A DNA stretch of 64,000 nt from Pseudomonadota bacterium. Lineage in GTDB: Bacteria > Pseudomonadota > Gammaproteobacteria > Pseudomonadales > Pseudohongiellaceae. A model generated the notes under the pieces. That model was not told the DNA's origin, ran no database searches, and was given only the letters and a program-made list of their open reading frames with translations. The DNA lies in assembly GCA_027592275.1 (NCBI GenBank), contig JAQCKF010000011.1, positions 45,180 to 109,179 on the forward strand, given 5' to 3'. The position numbers and the translations under genes were made by a program. Shown here piece by piece: positions 16,900 to 26,180 of this stretch (the stretch's first letter is position 1; every line of letters starts with the position of its first letter).

Positions 16900-18840
16900 T
16901 TAAACAGCTTCCGATTGAATCTTGCAGTCTTTTAATTTCTTCTTGATGGCCGCGCTGATGCTTCCGGCATCAAGGCCTGCCTCGGCTAGCATTTGGGGCA
17001 CCTTTCCATGCTCCAAGAATACATCCGGCAATCCCAGATTCAGGACGGGTATTTGGTAGTTAGAGGCGAGCAGGAATTCGTTCACGGCAGAGCCTGCGCC
17101 GCCCATCAAAGAATTCTCTTCGATAGTCACTAGCAATTGATGCTGTGCCGCCATATCGCCTATAGTCTCCTCATCGAGTGGTTTGACGAAGCGCATGTCC
17201 ACTAGTGTCGCATTCAATTTCTCAGCTACTTCCAGAGCAGGGGTCACCATGCTGCCAAAGGCAAGGATTGCAACCGAACTGCCGCGTCTGCGTAGCTTGG
17301 CCTTTCCGATCTCGACTGGATTTAGTCCAGTCTCGATTTTCTGGCCCGGCCCCTTGCCGCGCGGGTAGCGAATAGCCGACGGCCCATCGAAATGATAGCC
17401 CGTCGATAATAACTTATGGGTTTCGTCTTCGTTGCTCGGGGTCATCACTAGCATGTTGGGAATGCAACGCAGATAACTCAAATCAAAACTACCAGCGTGG
17501 GTGGGGCCGTCTTCACCGACGAGACCGGCCCTGTCGATGGCGAACATCACGTTCAGATTCTGTAAGGCAACATCATGTATCAACTGATCGTAGCCGCGCT
17601 GCAAGAAAGTTGAGTAGATGGCGACGATAGGCTTAAGTCCATCGGTTGCCATTCCCGCCGCAAATGTTACGGCGTGCTGTTCGGCGATAGCTACATCGTG
17701 AAAGCGATCAGGGAATTGTGCAGCGAACTTTCGCATGCCGGAACCTTCACCCATGGCAGGTGTTATGGCCACTATGAGTTCATCTTTCAGAGCAACTTCG
17801 CACAGCCAATTACCAAAGACTTCCGAATAGCTCGGCGAGGAGTTGCTTTTGGGAGCTGGCACTTCGCTTTCTTCAGCAGCTTCTAAAGGTTCGCTCGCAG
17901 GAGTTGGGCCAGGGTCTATCTTGCTCAGTGCATGCATGCCGAAGGGATCGTTCTCGGACTCGAGGTAGCCTTTGCCCTTCTGCGTAACGATATGCAGCAG
18001 TTGCGGACCACGTAGAGTCTTTATGTTGCTCAATATATCGACAAGCCCATTGGTGTTGTGGCCATCTATTAGTCCGATGTAGTTGAATCCGATCTCTTCG
18101 AATAAGGTGCCCGGTGACACCATACCTTTCATGTATTCTTCTGCGCGGTGCGCTGCCTTCAATGCAGGAGGAATCTTGGAGAGTACGCGCTTGCTACCGG
18201 TGCGAATGAAGTTATAAGGCTTGCTTGCCCACATGCGGGCGAAATAGCTGGAGAGTCCGCCGACATTGTTGGAGATAGACATATTGTTATCGTTAAGAAT
18301 AACGAGAATATTGTCATCGAGATGGCCAGCGTGATTCAGTGCTTCGAAGGCCATGCCCGCGGTCATCGCGCCGTCGCCAATAATCGCAATATTGTGCCGC
18401 TCTTTGCCCTGCACCTTTGCGGCGATCATCATGCCTAATGCCGCGCTGATGGACGTGCTGGAGTGACCGACACCAAAGGTGTCATATTCACTCTCGCCGC
18501 GATTAGGGAACGCGGCAAGGCCGCCCGCCTGGCGCATGGTCAACATCTGGTCTCTGCGACCGGTAAGAATCTTGTGTGGATAGGCCTGATGACCGACATC
18601 CCAGACTAGCTTGTCGTTGGGTGTATCGAATACATAGTGTAGCGCGATGGTTAACTCTACAACGCCGAGTCCTGCACCGAAATGTCCGCCGGTCTGACCC
18701 ACTGAGTAGAGAAGAAACGCGCGCAGCTCTTCCGCCAACTGTGCCAGTTGATTCAGCTCCAGCAGTTTTAGGTCGTCAGGATTGTCTACCTTGTCCAGTA
18801 ATGGCGTGTCGGGCCGGGACAGGGGTATTTCATTAAGCAT
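16900..18840 (-). CDS. dxs: 1-deoxy-D-xylulose-5-phosphate synthase
   Basis: First enzyme of the MEP isoprenoid pathway; condenses pyruvate and glyceraldehyde 3-phosphate using thiamine diphosphate. The 646-residue protein contains [38 protein letters not shown], the ThDP motif [18 protein letters not shown]...NDNNMSIS, and the transketolase-like middle domain ([29 protein letters not shown]). It lies 129 bp downstream of ispA in the conserved xseB-ispA-dxs order. It consumes the cofactor completed by thiL at 12285. Confidence 0.97.
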   Translation of the reverse strand: MLNEIPLSRPDTPLLDKVDNPDDLKLLELNQLAQLAEELRAFLLYSVGQTGGHFGAGLGVVELTIALHYVFDTPNDKLVWDVGHQAYPHKILTGRRDQMLTMRQAGGLAAFPNRGESEYDTFGVGHSSTSISAALGMMIAAKVQGKERHNIAIIGDGAMTAGMAFEALNHAGHLDDNILVILNDNNMSISNNVGGLSSYFARMWASKPYNFIRTGSKRVLSKIPPALKAAHRAEEYMKGMVSPGTLFEEIGFNYIGLIDGHNTNGLVDILSNIKTLRGPQLLHIVTQKGKGYLESENDPFGMHALSKIDPGPTPASEPLEAAEESEVPAPKSNSSPSYSEVFGNWLCEVALKDELIVAITPAMGEGSGMRKFAAQFPDRFHDVAIAEQHAVTFAAGMATDGLKPIVAIYSTFLQRGYDQLIHDVALQNLNVMFAIDRAGLVGEDGPTHAGSFDLSYLRCIPNMLVMTPSNEDETHKLLSTGYHFDGPSAIRYPRGKGPGQKIETGLNPVEIGKAKLRRRGSSVAILAFGSMVTPALEVAEKLNATLVDMRFVKPLDEETIGDMAAQHQLLVTIEENSLMGGAGSAVNEFLLASNYQIPVLNLGLPDVFLEHGKVPQMLAEAGLDAGSISAAIKKKLKDCKIQSEAV

Positions 18841-18969
18841 AGCTGTATATCAACTCCAGATATCCTCTAGATAGCTCACAAGCCTGCAATATCTGCAGCT
18901 AACAGCCTAGAAGGGGTGAAAACCGGCGTAAGTTAAAGAACTGTCCCCGAATCGTCAATTATACCCTGA

Positions 18970-19884
18970 TCAGTGCAATCTACTCACTACAAAGGCGGCC
19001 AGTTCTCGCAGCGGGTTTGCACTGGCAGGAAATTCCTGCAGGGCGGCGATAGCTTTGTCCGAAAGGGAGTTGGCTAGGGCAGTCGCTTCATCTAGGCCCA
19101 AGACTGACACATAGGTGGGTTTGTTTTTGTCGCTGTCTGAGCCCTGCGGCTTGCCTAATTGCGAGGTGTCTGAGGTTACATCCAGAATATCGTCCTGTAC
19201 CTGAAATGCCAGTCCTATATTGTCTGCATAGGCTGCCAATGCGGCCATCTGTGAGTCGCTTGTCGATTCACAGCTCAGGCCACCAAGTAGCACGGCACAG
19301 CGAATTAGGGCGCCGGTCTTGAGGCTATGCATCTGCTCAAGCTGTTGGATGTTGAGTTCTAGCCCCACCGCCTCGAAATCCAGACTCTGGCCACCGACCA
19401 TTCCCGTAGCGCCAGCCGACTGACTCAGCAACTGGACCATGGCAAGGCGATTGCGTGCCTCTAGCACATTCTCTTGAGCAACAGGGTCAGCGCTCAAAAT
19501 TTGAAAGGCCAGGGACTGCAGCGCATCGCCGACGAGTATCGCTGTAGCTTCGTCGAATGCCTTGTGGACGGTCGGCTTGCCACGGCGAAGATCATCATCA
19601 TCCATCGCGGGAAGGTCGTCGTGCACCAGAGAATAGCTATGAATGAGTTCGATGGCCGCAGCCGCATTGTCTGCAGCGGCTAGTTCGCCACCCACAGCGA
19701 GCGCGCTACCGTATGCCAGAACGGGCCGAATGCGTTTGCCGCCACCCAGGCAGGCGTAGCGCATCGCCTCAAGAAGTGTGGCGCTGGCGATTTCGGCATC
19801 GAGTGCTACGGCAAGACGCTGGTTGACGCGCTGTCGGCATTGCTGCAGAAATTCATCCAGCTGAAGGAGATTGGATGTGTTCAT
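18970..19884 (-). CDS. ispA: Farnesyl diphosphate synthase (short-chain polyprenyl synthase)
   Basis: A 304-residue trans-prenyltransferase that builds farnesyl diphosphate from IPP and DMAPP. Both aspartate-rich motifs are present: DDLPAMDDDDLRRGKPTVHK near residue 93 and QVQDDILDVTSD near 233. GGGKRIRP lies near residue 52. The GMVGGQ segment after the first motif fits IspA rather than a long-chain synthase. It lies 9 bp after xseB in an operon with dxs. Confidence 0.95.
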   Translation of the reverse strand: MNTSNLLQLDEFLQQCRQRVNQRLAVALDAEIASATLLEAMRYACLGGGKRIRPVLAYGSALAVGGELAAADNAAAAIELIHSYSLVHDDLPAMDDDDLRRGKPTVHKAFDEATAILVGDALQSLAFQILSADPVAQENVLEARNRLAMVQLLSQSAGATGMVGGQSLDFEAVGLELNIQQLEQMHSLKTGALIRCAVLLGGLSCESTSDSQMAALAAYADNIGLAFQVQDDILDVTSDTSQLGKPQGSDSDKNKPTYVSVLGLDEATALANSLSDKAIAALQEFPASANPLRELAAFVVSRLH

Positions 19885-19893
19885 CAGCTTGGC

Positions 19894-20136
19894 TTATTCT
19901 TCGACTTCGTCGAGATCTAACTGTTCGGTATCGCCATTCTCGTTCAGCAATACCTGTACCTTCTGCTCGGCATTCTTGAGTGCGCTCTGACATTCGCGAG
20001 TTAGCTTAATACCCTTCTCAAATGCCTGTAAGGATTCCTCGAGACTAAGCTCGCCGTCTTCCATAGACGACACTAGCTTCTCCAGTTCTTCTAGAGCTAC
20101 CTCAAAATCGAACTTCGCTTGTTTCTTTGTTGTCAT
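19894..20136 (-). CDS. xseB: Exodeoxyribonuclease VII small subunit
   Basis: An 80-residue helical protein that assembles on XseA to make exonuclease VII. The sequence FDFEVALEELEKLVSSMEDG and LSLEESLQAFEKGIKLTREC is the family signature. The open frame extends seven codons upstream, but ATG 20136 is preceded by AGGAAC and gives the usual length. First gene of the ispA-dxs operon. Confidence 0.92.
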   Translation of the reverse strand: MTTKKQAKFDFEVALEELEKLVSSMEDGELSLEESLQAFEKGIKLTRECQSALKNAEQKVQVLLNENGDTEQLDLDEVEE

Positions 20137-20359
20137 GTTCCTATTCCGGTCTCGCAACTATGCCCTTGGGCAATACCACTGACAATCTGCGGCCAGTTTC
20201 GACACGTTATCTTATCGAGGAGAGATTATACGCCAAGTTCATTGGATTTCATGTCAAAACGGCGCGATAGGCCAATATTGTCCCATGTTGCTCATCCGCG
20301 CGCTTTCTGCTGCAATAGGGTCCTTGTCGTCATTGCCGTGCGGTAGGAGGGCTCTACAG

Positions 20360-21241
20360 TTGTTCAATTATCAATTAATCACTCGTTATACTGTTTCGTT
20401 CCAACTAACGCTGGGTTGGATTCTCGCTCTTTGCTTCCCACAGTCGCTTCTTGCCCAGCAAGACAGCGTTGCTCGCACGCCAACTAATTCAATAGTAAAA
20501 ACATTGGGCTCGATCGACTATGTTGAGATCAATACTCCCTCAGCATCTGCCCAGCCGAAGCAGTTAATCATTTTCGTACATGGGACACCTGGCTCTTATA
20601 CGACATTCAGGAGTTACCTCAGCGATCCGATTATGCAGGAGAATTTTCATATGATCTCTGTCACCCGGCCTGGGTGGAGGAACGATGAGGACGCGAAGGT
20701 GCCTTCTCTAGATGATCAGGCGGCAGCTTTGCGCCCCCTGCTGGACATGGATCGCTCCGGAAAGGGAGCGCTGCTGATGGGGCATTCCTATGGCGGGCCG
20801 GTGATAGCGCGTACCGCGATGAATTATTCCGAATTAATCGCTGGCTTGATTTTTGTCGCTACCACAGGCGACCCCGAGCTAAGTGCTCCACGTTGGTACA
20901 ACCGATTCGCGGTAGCCTTACCGCGCTTCGTGTTAGGAGCGAGTCTAAAGGGGGCTAATGCAGAGATCATGCCGCTGCGTCCGCAGTTAGAAGCCATGGT
21001 GCCGCGTTGGCAGGATCTCACCATGCCGGTTCTTATCGTGCAAGGAGATAAAGATCGCTTGGTACATCCGGGCAATGCCCTGTTCATGCAGCGAATGCTG
21101 ATCAACTCCGAGGTGCGCTACCTGCATCGCGAGGGTCTGGGTCATTTCGTATTGTGGGAGGAGGCCCCGATGATAAGGGATAATCTCATCGAACTCTTCG
21201 TCATTCGCAGCGCTGCCTCGGCTGGCTTCTCAGCTAACTAA
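20360..21241 (+). CDS. Secreted alpha/beta hydrolase
   Basis: An alpha/beta-fold hydrolase of unknown substrate. LIIFVHGTPGSYTTF is the oxyanion-hole strand, GHSYGG carries the nucleophile serine, VQGDKDRLVHP the acid, and GLGHFVLWE the catalytic histidine. A longer frame with ATG exists at 20285. I prefer TTG 20360 because a perfect AGGAGG (20345-20350) sits 9 nt upstream. The protein then begins directly with a signal peptide (hydrophobic LTLGWILALCF, cleavage after SLLAQ). That gives about 293 residues, probably periplasmic. Monocistronic, divergent from xseB. Confidence 0.75.
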   Translation: MFNYQLITRYTVSFQLTLGWILALCFPQSLLAQQDSVARTPTNSIVKTLGSIDYVEINTPSASAQPKQLIIFVHGTPGSYTTFRSYLSDPIMQENFHMISVTRPGWRNDEDAKVPSLDDQAAALRPLLDMDRSGKGALLMGHSYGGPVIARTAMNYSELIAGLIFVATTGDPELSAPRWYNRFAVALPRFVLGASLKGANAEIMPLRPQLEAMVPRWQDLTMPVLIVQGDKDRLVHPGNALFMQRMLINSEVRYLHREGLGHFVLWEEAPMIRDNLIELFVIRSAASAGFSAN

Positions 21242-21295
21242 ATGCCCCAAGGAAGTAATTGACCCGTTCTAATTAGCCCTTTACTCTAGACCACC

Positions 21296-22082
21296 ATGAA
21301 ATCCTATATCCCTAAAGACTGGCGCATCTGGTTTGCTCTTGGCCTCACCTTCCTTTGGTGCTGCTTTCTTTTCATCTATATAGCGCGAAACGTCGGCTGG
21401 GGATCCTTTCTCGACCTGCCTATAGAAGAGATGGGCACCTTCTTAGAGGGAGCGTTCGCGTTTCTCGCCTTTCTTTGGTTGGTAGTCGGCTTGTTCATCC
21501 AGCAGTCGGTGCTAGCTGAAAATAATGAAGAGCTGCGGCGCAACAACCTCCACTCAGAGAAGCAGACTCAGGCTATCGCTGCTACGGAGATGAATGCGCG
21601 ACAGGAGACCTTCTTCAAGATCGCTGAAAGCACGCGAAGGCAGCTGGGTTCGGTAATAGGCCTGCTGTTTCTATCCTCGCAGAGCCCGGTCGGTAATAAC
21701 AACTATTCATCTGAAGAAATGGCGGAATTCTGGACGCAGTTTGCAGGTGGGGATACCGAGCTTTTTTCTCGCCTGTTCCTAACGATGGGGGGGGGGTGCA
21801 GCTGACGTAGATTATGCCGACCTCTATTACGGTACCGAAATTCGTAGGCGCCACACGGAGAATTTTGTAGTGGGTTTTGACCGCCTCGTAGAATTGGCAA
21901 AAGGCTGCGATACAGACAAGATTATTTTGGATACATTGCTCAATTCGGCGCACGGCATGCTAAATGGCAGTATGAGAGGCTTGCATCCGGACATTAAGTT
22001 CGAACCAATCCTCGGCACCGATTCGATAGAGTACTTGGATCGGTTGATCAACTCTAGAATAGAGAGTAGTAAAAAATTTTAA
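21296..22082 (+). pseudogene. Two-TM coiled-coil protein interrupted by a frameshift at a ten-G tract
   Basis: The first frame (21296-21805, 169 codons) has two membrane helices (LALGLTFLWCCFLFIYIA and FAFLAFLWLVVGLFIQQ) and then a charged coiled coil. It stops just after ten consecutive G (21787-21796). If one G is removed, reading continues through ADVDYADLYYGTEIRRRH into a 70-codon segment that ends at 22082. The restored product is about 261 residues. The downstream part reads as normal coding sequence. The cause may be a sequencing or assembly error, a genuine mutation, or slippage-based phase variation. Function is unrecognised; the two-TM-plus-coiled-coil layout resembles membrane-anchored phage-abortive or signalling proteins only loosely. 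Confidence 0.7.
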
Positions 22083-22118
22083 AAATAGATCGCTGCATTC
22101 GCAGCATGGGGGAGAGTC

Positions 22119-22505
22119 ATGGAATTAGTTGCATTAGTAATCTTGTTAGCATTAGTGGAGTATCAGTTCTTTAGTTTTAAGGTGGGTATGGCGAGGGGCA
22201 AGTACGATATTAAGGCGCCAGCGATAACTGGTCACGAGGTATTTGACCGCTATTATCGCGTGCACATGAATACCCTGGAACAGTTGATTGTTTTCATTCC
22301 AGCTATTCTTGTTTTCGCGTACTTCGGTGATCCAACATACGCGGCGGGCCTAGGTGCGTTCTTCCTTGTCGGCCGGATCATGTACTTTGTATCTTACGTG
22401 AGTGACCCAGCTAAACGTGGAGCAGGATTTATCATAGGTTGGATACCTACAGTGCTACTGATTTTGGCGGGGCTTGTGTCGGTTGTAATGCAGATGATGG
22501 GCTAG
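22119..22505 (+). CDS. MAPEG family membrane protein
   Basis: A 128-residue integral membrane protein with four helices. The pattern RYYRVHMNTLEQLIVFIPAI is the MAPEG signature (glutathione- or eicosanoid-metabolism-type membrane proteins). MARGKYDIKAPAITGHEVFDR precedes it. Bacterial members may act as glutathione transferases or peroxidases; the substrate here is unknown. GGGGGAGAG lies before the ATG at 22119. It is convergent with the ligase, the two ends overlapping by 4 bp. Confidence 0.85.
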   Translation: MELVALVILLALVEYQFFSFKVGMARGKYDIKAPAITGHEVFDRYYRVHMNTLEQLIVFIPAILVFAYFGDPTYAAGLGAFFLVGRIMYFVSYVSDPAKRGAGFIIGWIPTVLLILAGLVSVVMQMMG

Positions 22506-24019
22506 TCTTTCTCGTCCATTTCGCGAACGATCTCAGTAAGAGTACGAAAGTCTGTCTTACCGCTGCCCATTCTTGGAAATTCGGGCACGTGTACGTACTT
22601 CTTAGGCAAAGCCAGATTGGGCAGTGCCTTCGAAAGACGCTTATTGAGATCCTGTTTGTCTATTTCGGTATTCGTGACTCCGACTATTTTCGAGCCGCGC
22701 TTGGCGTCGGGTAATTCCACGGCGCAGCACTCAATGTCTATTGGTGTTAACTCGTTCATAGTCTCCTCGACCATGACTAAAGACACCATCTCTCCGCCAA
22801 TCTTGACGAAACGTTTCAGTCTGCCTTTGTGCCACAGATAGCCATCTTCATCTAGATAGCCCAAGTCTCCGGTGTCGTACCAGCCCGACTTGAGCCTCAA
22901 CGAAGATTCTTCTAAGTCATTCAGATAGCCCTGCATAACCCCGTCGCCCTTGACGAGAATCTTGCCAGTTTCGCCGGTGGGGCAATCTTCGCCGCTGTCC
23001 AGGTTCTGAATTCTTATCTTTGTTCCAGGTATCGGGGTGCCAATGCTGCCAGGTTTGTTGGCTCCGCGTGGATTGGCGGATATCACTGGGGATGTTTCCG
23101 TAGTGCCATAGCCTTCGATGATCTCTATGTCGTGCTTCTCTTTATAAAGTGCTCTTAAATGGTCAGGGCATCGATCTGCGCCCGAAACCGCCAGCTTGAT
23201 GCTAGCGAAATCGCCTGGCTCAGATTGCTTGACATAGCCTTCGAGAAACAGCGGCGTTCCTACCAAGAGTTCTGGTTTGTCCTCGCGAATAATCTTCGCG
23301 ATAGTTTTAAAATCAAGTGGATTGGCATAGGTGATGGAAGTCATGCCGAGACACAAAGGTGTCCAAAGATTGATTGTTAGACCGAACACATGGAAATAGG
23401 GTAGGACAGCCAGTAGATTGTCCATCTCATAGATATCCATCATCTGCGAGAAAGAATCGATATTAGAGAGAATATTGCGCTGCGTTAACTGTACAACCTT
23501 CGGCTCTTTCTCGCTGCCGCTGGTAAACAGAATCACCGCAGGAGAATCGGGGTTCGATTTACCGGCAGCTCGCTTTAGCAAACTAATAGGGAGCTTGGAC
23601 TTAACGAACGCGAGCGCTTTTTCGAATGTTCCTAGTGTGCCAAGTATGTCCTCGATGAACACCATGTTAGGCAATTGTTTGCAGCCGGTTTTTTCTAGCA
23701 GAGCCTTGGCTGTAACAATGACTCGAAAGTCACACTGTTCCTGGGCGTAGTGACAGTTCTTTTCGGCGCCGGTCGAGTAGTTGATCATTACCGGCGTGCG
23801 ATCGGCCATCAGTGCGGCGATTACTGCTAGCCCACCAGCGGAAGACGTCGGAAGCATAACTCCAATGCGGCCTCTCTCTAGTTTTTTGAATCGGCGGGCT
23901 AGTATGAGCGAGGCGAGTAGCGCTTGAGAGTAACTAACATTGCGGCCGATGCTGCGATCGATAAAAGCAATTTTATCGGGGTTTCTCAAAGCAGAATCTA
24001 TGAATCGGTGTTGGAGCAT
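22502..24019 (-). CDS. AMP-forming acyl-CoA/acyl-ACP synthetase family protein
   Basis: An adenylate-forming ligase of about 505 residues that activates a carboxylic (probably fatty) acid. Motifs are LFTSGSEKEPKVVQLTQRN (P-loop-like), GYGTTETSP, and SGWYDTGDLGYLDEDGYLWHKGRLKRFVKIGGE, with the catalytic lysine region GSGKTDFRTL near the end. The architecture resembles the ligase half of Aas (acyl-ACP synthetase) without the acyltransferase. A TTG extends the frame to 24058, but MLQHRFIDSALRNPDK at 24019 is the better start by family pattern, though its ribosome-binding site is weak. It lies opposite two lipid-membrane genes. Confidence 0.8.
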   Translation of the reverse strand: MLQHRFIDSALRNPDKIAFIDRSIGRNVSYSQALLASLILARRFKKLERGRIGVMLPTSSAGGLAVIAALMADRTPVMINYSTGAEKNCHYAQEQCDFRVIVTAKALLEKTGCKQLPNMVFIEDILGTLGTFEKALAFVKSKLPISLLKRAAGKSNPDSPAVILFTSGSEKEPKVVQLTQRNILSNIDSFSQMMDIYEMDNLLAVLPYFHVFGLTINLWTPLCLGMTSITYANPLDFKTIAKIIREDKPELLVGTPLFLEGYVKQSEPGDFASIKLAVSGADRCPDHLRALYKEKHDIEIIEGYGTTETSPVISANPRGANKPGSIGTPIPGTKIRIQNLDSGEDCPTGETGKILVKGDGVMQGYLNDLEESSLRLKSGWYDTGDLGYLDEDGYLWHKGRLKRFVKIGGEMVSLVMVEETMNELTPIDIECCAVELPDAKRGSKIVGVTNTEIDKQDLNKRLSKALPNLALPKKYVHVPEFPRMGSGKTDFRTLTEIVREMDEKD

Positions 24020-24205
24020 CGAGTCATAGTAGCGCAGATAAGCAGGGCGTGGAACCAAGTTGCCCGCAGTGATAAAGTGACGCCCTGCTTAAACGAATAG
24101 AGTGAAGATAATGTTTAGATCAGCCGCAGTTGCCGCCTCGGCCCGAAACTCCTCGTGCCGCAATAAAGCCGTAGGCCACTCTCGTCAATTCTTTTTGGAA
24201 TCCCT

Positions 24206-24769
24206 ATGATCAAGCACCTCAATACTGTCTGGCTCATCGCGGCGGCTGGAATTTTAGGAATGATAGTTATTTGTCCGGAGTTGCTGACGCGGGAATCTAT
24301 ATCGCAATTGCTAGGCCAAATGGGCTCTATGGCACTCATTATCTATGTATTGATGTCGCTAACCCGCGCAGTATTGCTGATGCCGTGTACGCCATTTGTC
24401 TTAGCTGGAGCGATTTCCTTTCCACAATGGCCTTTTCTGGTGTTTGCCATATCTCTTGCCGGAGTTGTGGTCGGGGCATTCCTAGTATACAGTTTCCCCT
24501 CTTTTGGCGGCTATGATAGGTTGCTGGAAGAGAAATACCCCGAAAAAATCGCGAACTTGAAGAGGAACATGCAGCACAAGAATGCGTTTTGGTTTGTAGT
24601 AGGTTGGTCTTTCTTTCCCTTAGTACCCACCGACGCGGTTTGCTATGTGGCGGGGGTTGCCAAGATGCCGCTGAGGAAAATGCTTATAGCATTGTTGCTG
24701 GGCGAGTTACCATTAGTAGCCGTGTACGTTTTTCTTGGTGCCGAAATTGGCGAGTGGCTTAGAATATGA
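24206..24769 (+). CDS. VTT-domain (TVP38/TMEM64-like) membrane protein
   Basis: A 187-residue inner-membrane protein with about five hydrophobic segments. It shows the VTT/SNARE-associated pattern: LMPCTPFVLAGAISFPQW, a loop, then FFPLVPTDAVCYVAGVAKMPLRKML. Members of this superfamily (DedA, TMEM64, TMEM41) are linked to lipid flipping or scrambling. Its last four bases overlap the methyltransferase start (ATGA), so the two are co-translated. Role in this organism is inferred. Confidence 0.8.
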   Translation: MIKHLNTVWLIAAAGILGMIVICPELLTRESISQLLGQMGSMALIIYVLMSLTRAVLLMPCTPFVLAGAISFPQWPFLVFAISLAGVVVGAFLVYSFPSFGGYDRLLEEKYPEKIANLKRNMQHKNAFWFVVGWSFFPLVPTDAVCYVAGVAKMPLRKMLIALLLGELPLVAVYVFLGAEIGEWLRI

Positions 24770-25326
24770 ATGCAAGATTGAAATTTAGTGATTCGCTAAA
24801 CCTAATTAGAAGCTTTAAAACGTCTGGGACAATTACGCCCAGTTCAAAAGTCTTGATTAAGACACTCCTCGCTCCTATAGATTTCACATCGGCACGCTGC
24901 ATTATCGAACTGGGCCCTGGTACCGGATGTGTTACACGGTCTATTTTGGAACGAATGCACGCCGACTGCGTTTTGATTTGCTTCGAGGTGAACAGTGATT
25001 TCATCGGTCAGTTAGAGGGGCTGCAAGATTCTCGTCTACGTGTGGTCAACGCCTGTGCTTCGTCTATTCGAACCGTACTCGATGATATTGATATAGAGGA
25101 AGTAGATCACATAGTTTCTAGTCTACCTCTGGCTTTGATCGATGATGAAGTCGTCAAGAGAATTCTTGAATCAGCGAGATCGAATTTACGTGAGGGCGGC
25201 CGCTTCTTGCAGTTTCAGTACAGTTTGAGTAACTACGCAGAATTAAAGCCAATCTTCAAGAAAGTGAAATTAGATTTCACGTTCCGGAATATGCCTCCAG
25301 CATTTGTCTATGAGTGCACAAAATAA
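24766..25326 (+). CDS. PmtA-like phospholipid N-methyltransferase family protein
   Basis: A 186-residue SAM-dependent methyltransferase. It begins LIRSFKTSGTITPSSKVLIKTLL, the pattern of Rhodobacter-type phosphatidylethanolamine N-methyltransferases and some KsgA relatives. CIIELGPGTGCVTRSIL is the SAM motif, and HIVSSLPLALIDDEVV matches the family's motif IV region. The likely reaction is methylation of phosphatidylethanolamine, but a different lipid or rRNA substrate is possible. It overlaps the VTT gene by 4 bp, hinting at a lipid-modification and lipid-translocation pair. Confidence 0.72.
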   Translation: MNARLKFSDSLNLIRSFKTSGTITPSSKVLIKTLLAPIDFTSARCIIELGPGTGCVTRSILERMHADCVLICFEVNSDFIGQLEGLQDSRLRVVNACASSIRTVLDDIDIEEVDHIVSSLPLALIDDEVVKRILESARSNLREGGRFLQFQYSLSNYAELKPIFKKVKLDFTFRNMPPAFVYECTK

Positions 25327-25455
25327 GTCGTCCAGTATTTTTATTTTGGTCTGTCAGCTCGATCAGTAAGTTCAAGCCAAGCAGTATTCAAACCTCTTCG
25401 CACGAATCGTGTTATCGTCTCGTGGCGAATAATAGTGAAACTTTAGGAGATCGCC

Positions 25456-26115
25456 ATGTCATTGAGAATCAACGACGCTGCCCCAAACTTTCAGGCACAA
25501 ACCACCCAAGGAGAAATCGACTTCTACGAATGGCTTGGGGAACAATGGGGTGTGCTGTTCTCTCATCCTAAGGATTTTACCCCAGTGTGCACTACCGAAT
25601 TGGGTTATATGGCTGGACTAGAAGGTGAGTTTACCAAACGCAACTGCAAGATCATCGGGCTGAGTGTCGATTCTGTGGATAACCATGAGGCTTGGTCTAA
25701 GGATATAGAAGAGACCCAGGGTCATGCGGTGAACTTCCCGATGATTGGTGATAGCGATCTGAATGTGGCCAAGCTCTACAATATGTTGCCAGCGGATGAG
25801 CCGGGGAGTACGGATGGGCGCACGGCGGCCACGAACGCGACAGTTCGCTCAGTGTTTGTCGTTGGCCCTGACAAGACGATCAAGTTGATGTTGACCTATC
25901 CGATGACCACGGGGAGAAACTTTGACGAGATACTGCGCGTGCTGGATTCCATGCAGTTAACCGCAAAGCATAAGGTAGCGACGCCTGTAAATTGGAAGAA
26001 TGGGGAAGATGTGATAATCGTTCCTTCAGTATCCGATGAGGATGCGAAGGAAATGTTTCCTGAAGGCTTTAACACTATTAAGCCTTATCTGCGGACAGTC
26101 AAACAGCCCGACTGA
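25456..26115 (+). CDS. 1-Cys (Prx6-type) peroxiredoxin
   Basis: A 219-residue cytoplasmic peroxidase. SHPKDFTPVCTTELG holds the peroxidatic cysteine. The long C-terminal domain (LDSMQLTAKHKVATPVNWKNGEDVIIVPSVSDEDA and an MFPEGF segment) is that of the Prx6 subfamily. It reduces H2O2 and organic hydroperoxides. TTAGGAGATCGCC precedes the ATG. Monocistronic, followed by a clear terminator. Confidence 0.93.
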   Translation: MSLRINDAAPNFQAQTTQGEIDFYEWLGEQWGVLFSHPKDFTPVCTTELGYMAGLEGEFTKRNCKIIGLSVDSVDNHEAWSKDIEETQGHAVNFPMIGDSDLNVAKLYNMLPADEPGSTDGRTAATNATVRSVFVVGPDKTIKLMLTYPMTTGRNFDEILRVLDSMQLTAKHKVATPVNWKNGEDVIIVPSVSDEDAKEMFPEGFNTIKPYLRTVKQPD

Positions 26116-26149
26116 TTTTCGAAGATAAGACTTTCGAAGCTGCTACTAA

Positions 26150-26180
26150 AGCTGACGCGCAATGCACGTCAGCTTTTTTT
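26150..26180 (+). terminator. Rho-independent terminator after the peroxiredoxin gene
   Basis: Stem AGCTGACG/CGTCAGCT (26150-26157 with 26167-26174), 9-nt loop, then a run of seven T. It lies 35 bp past the peroxiredoxin stop and overlaps the 3' end of the convergent PQQ gene. Confidence 0.9.
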
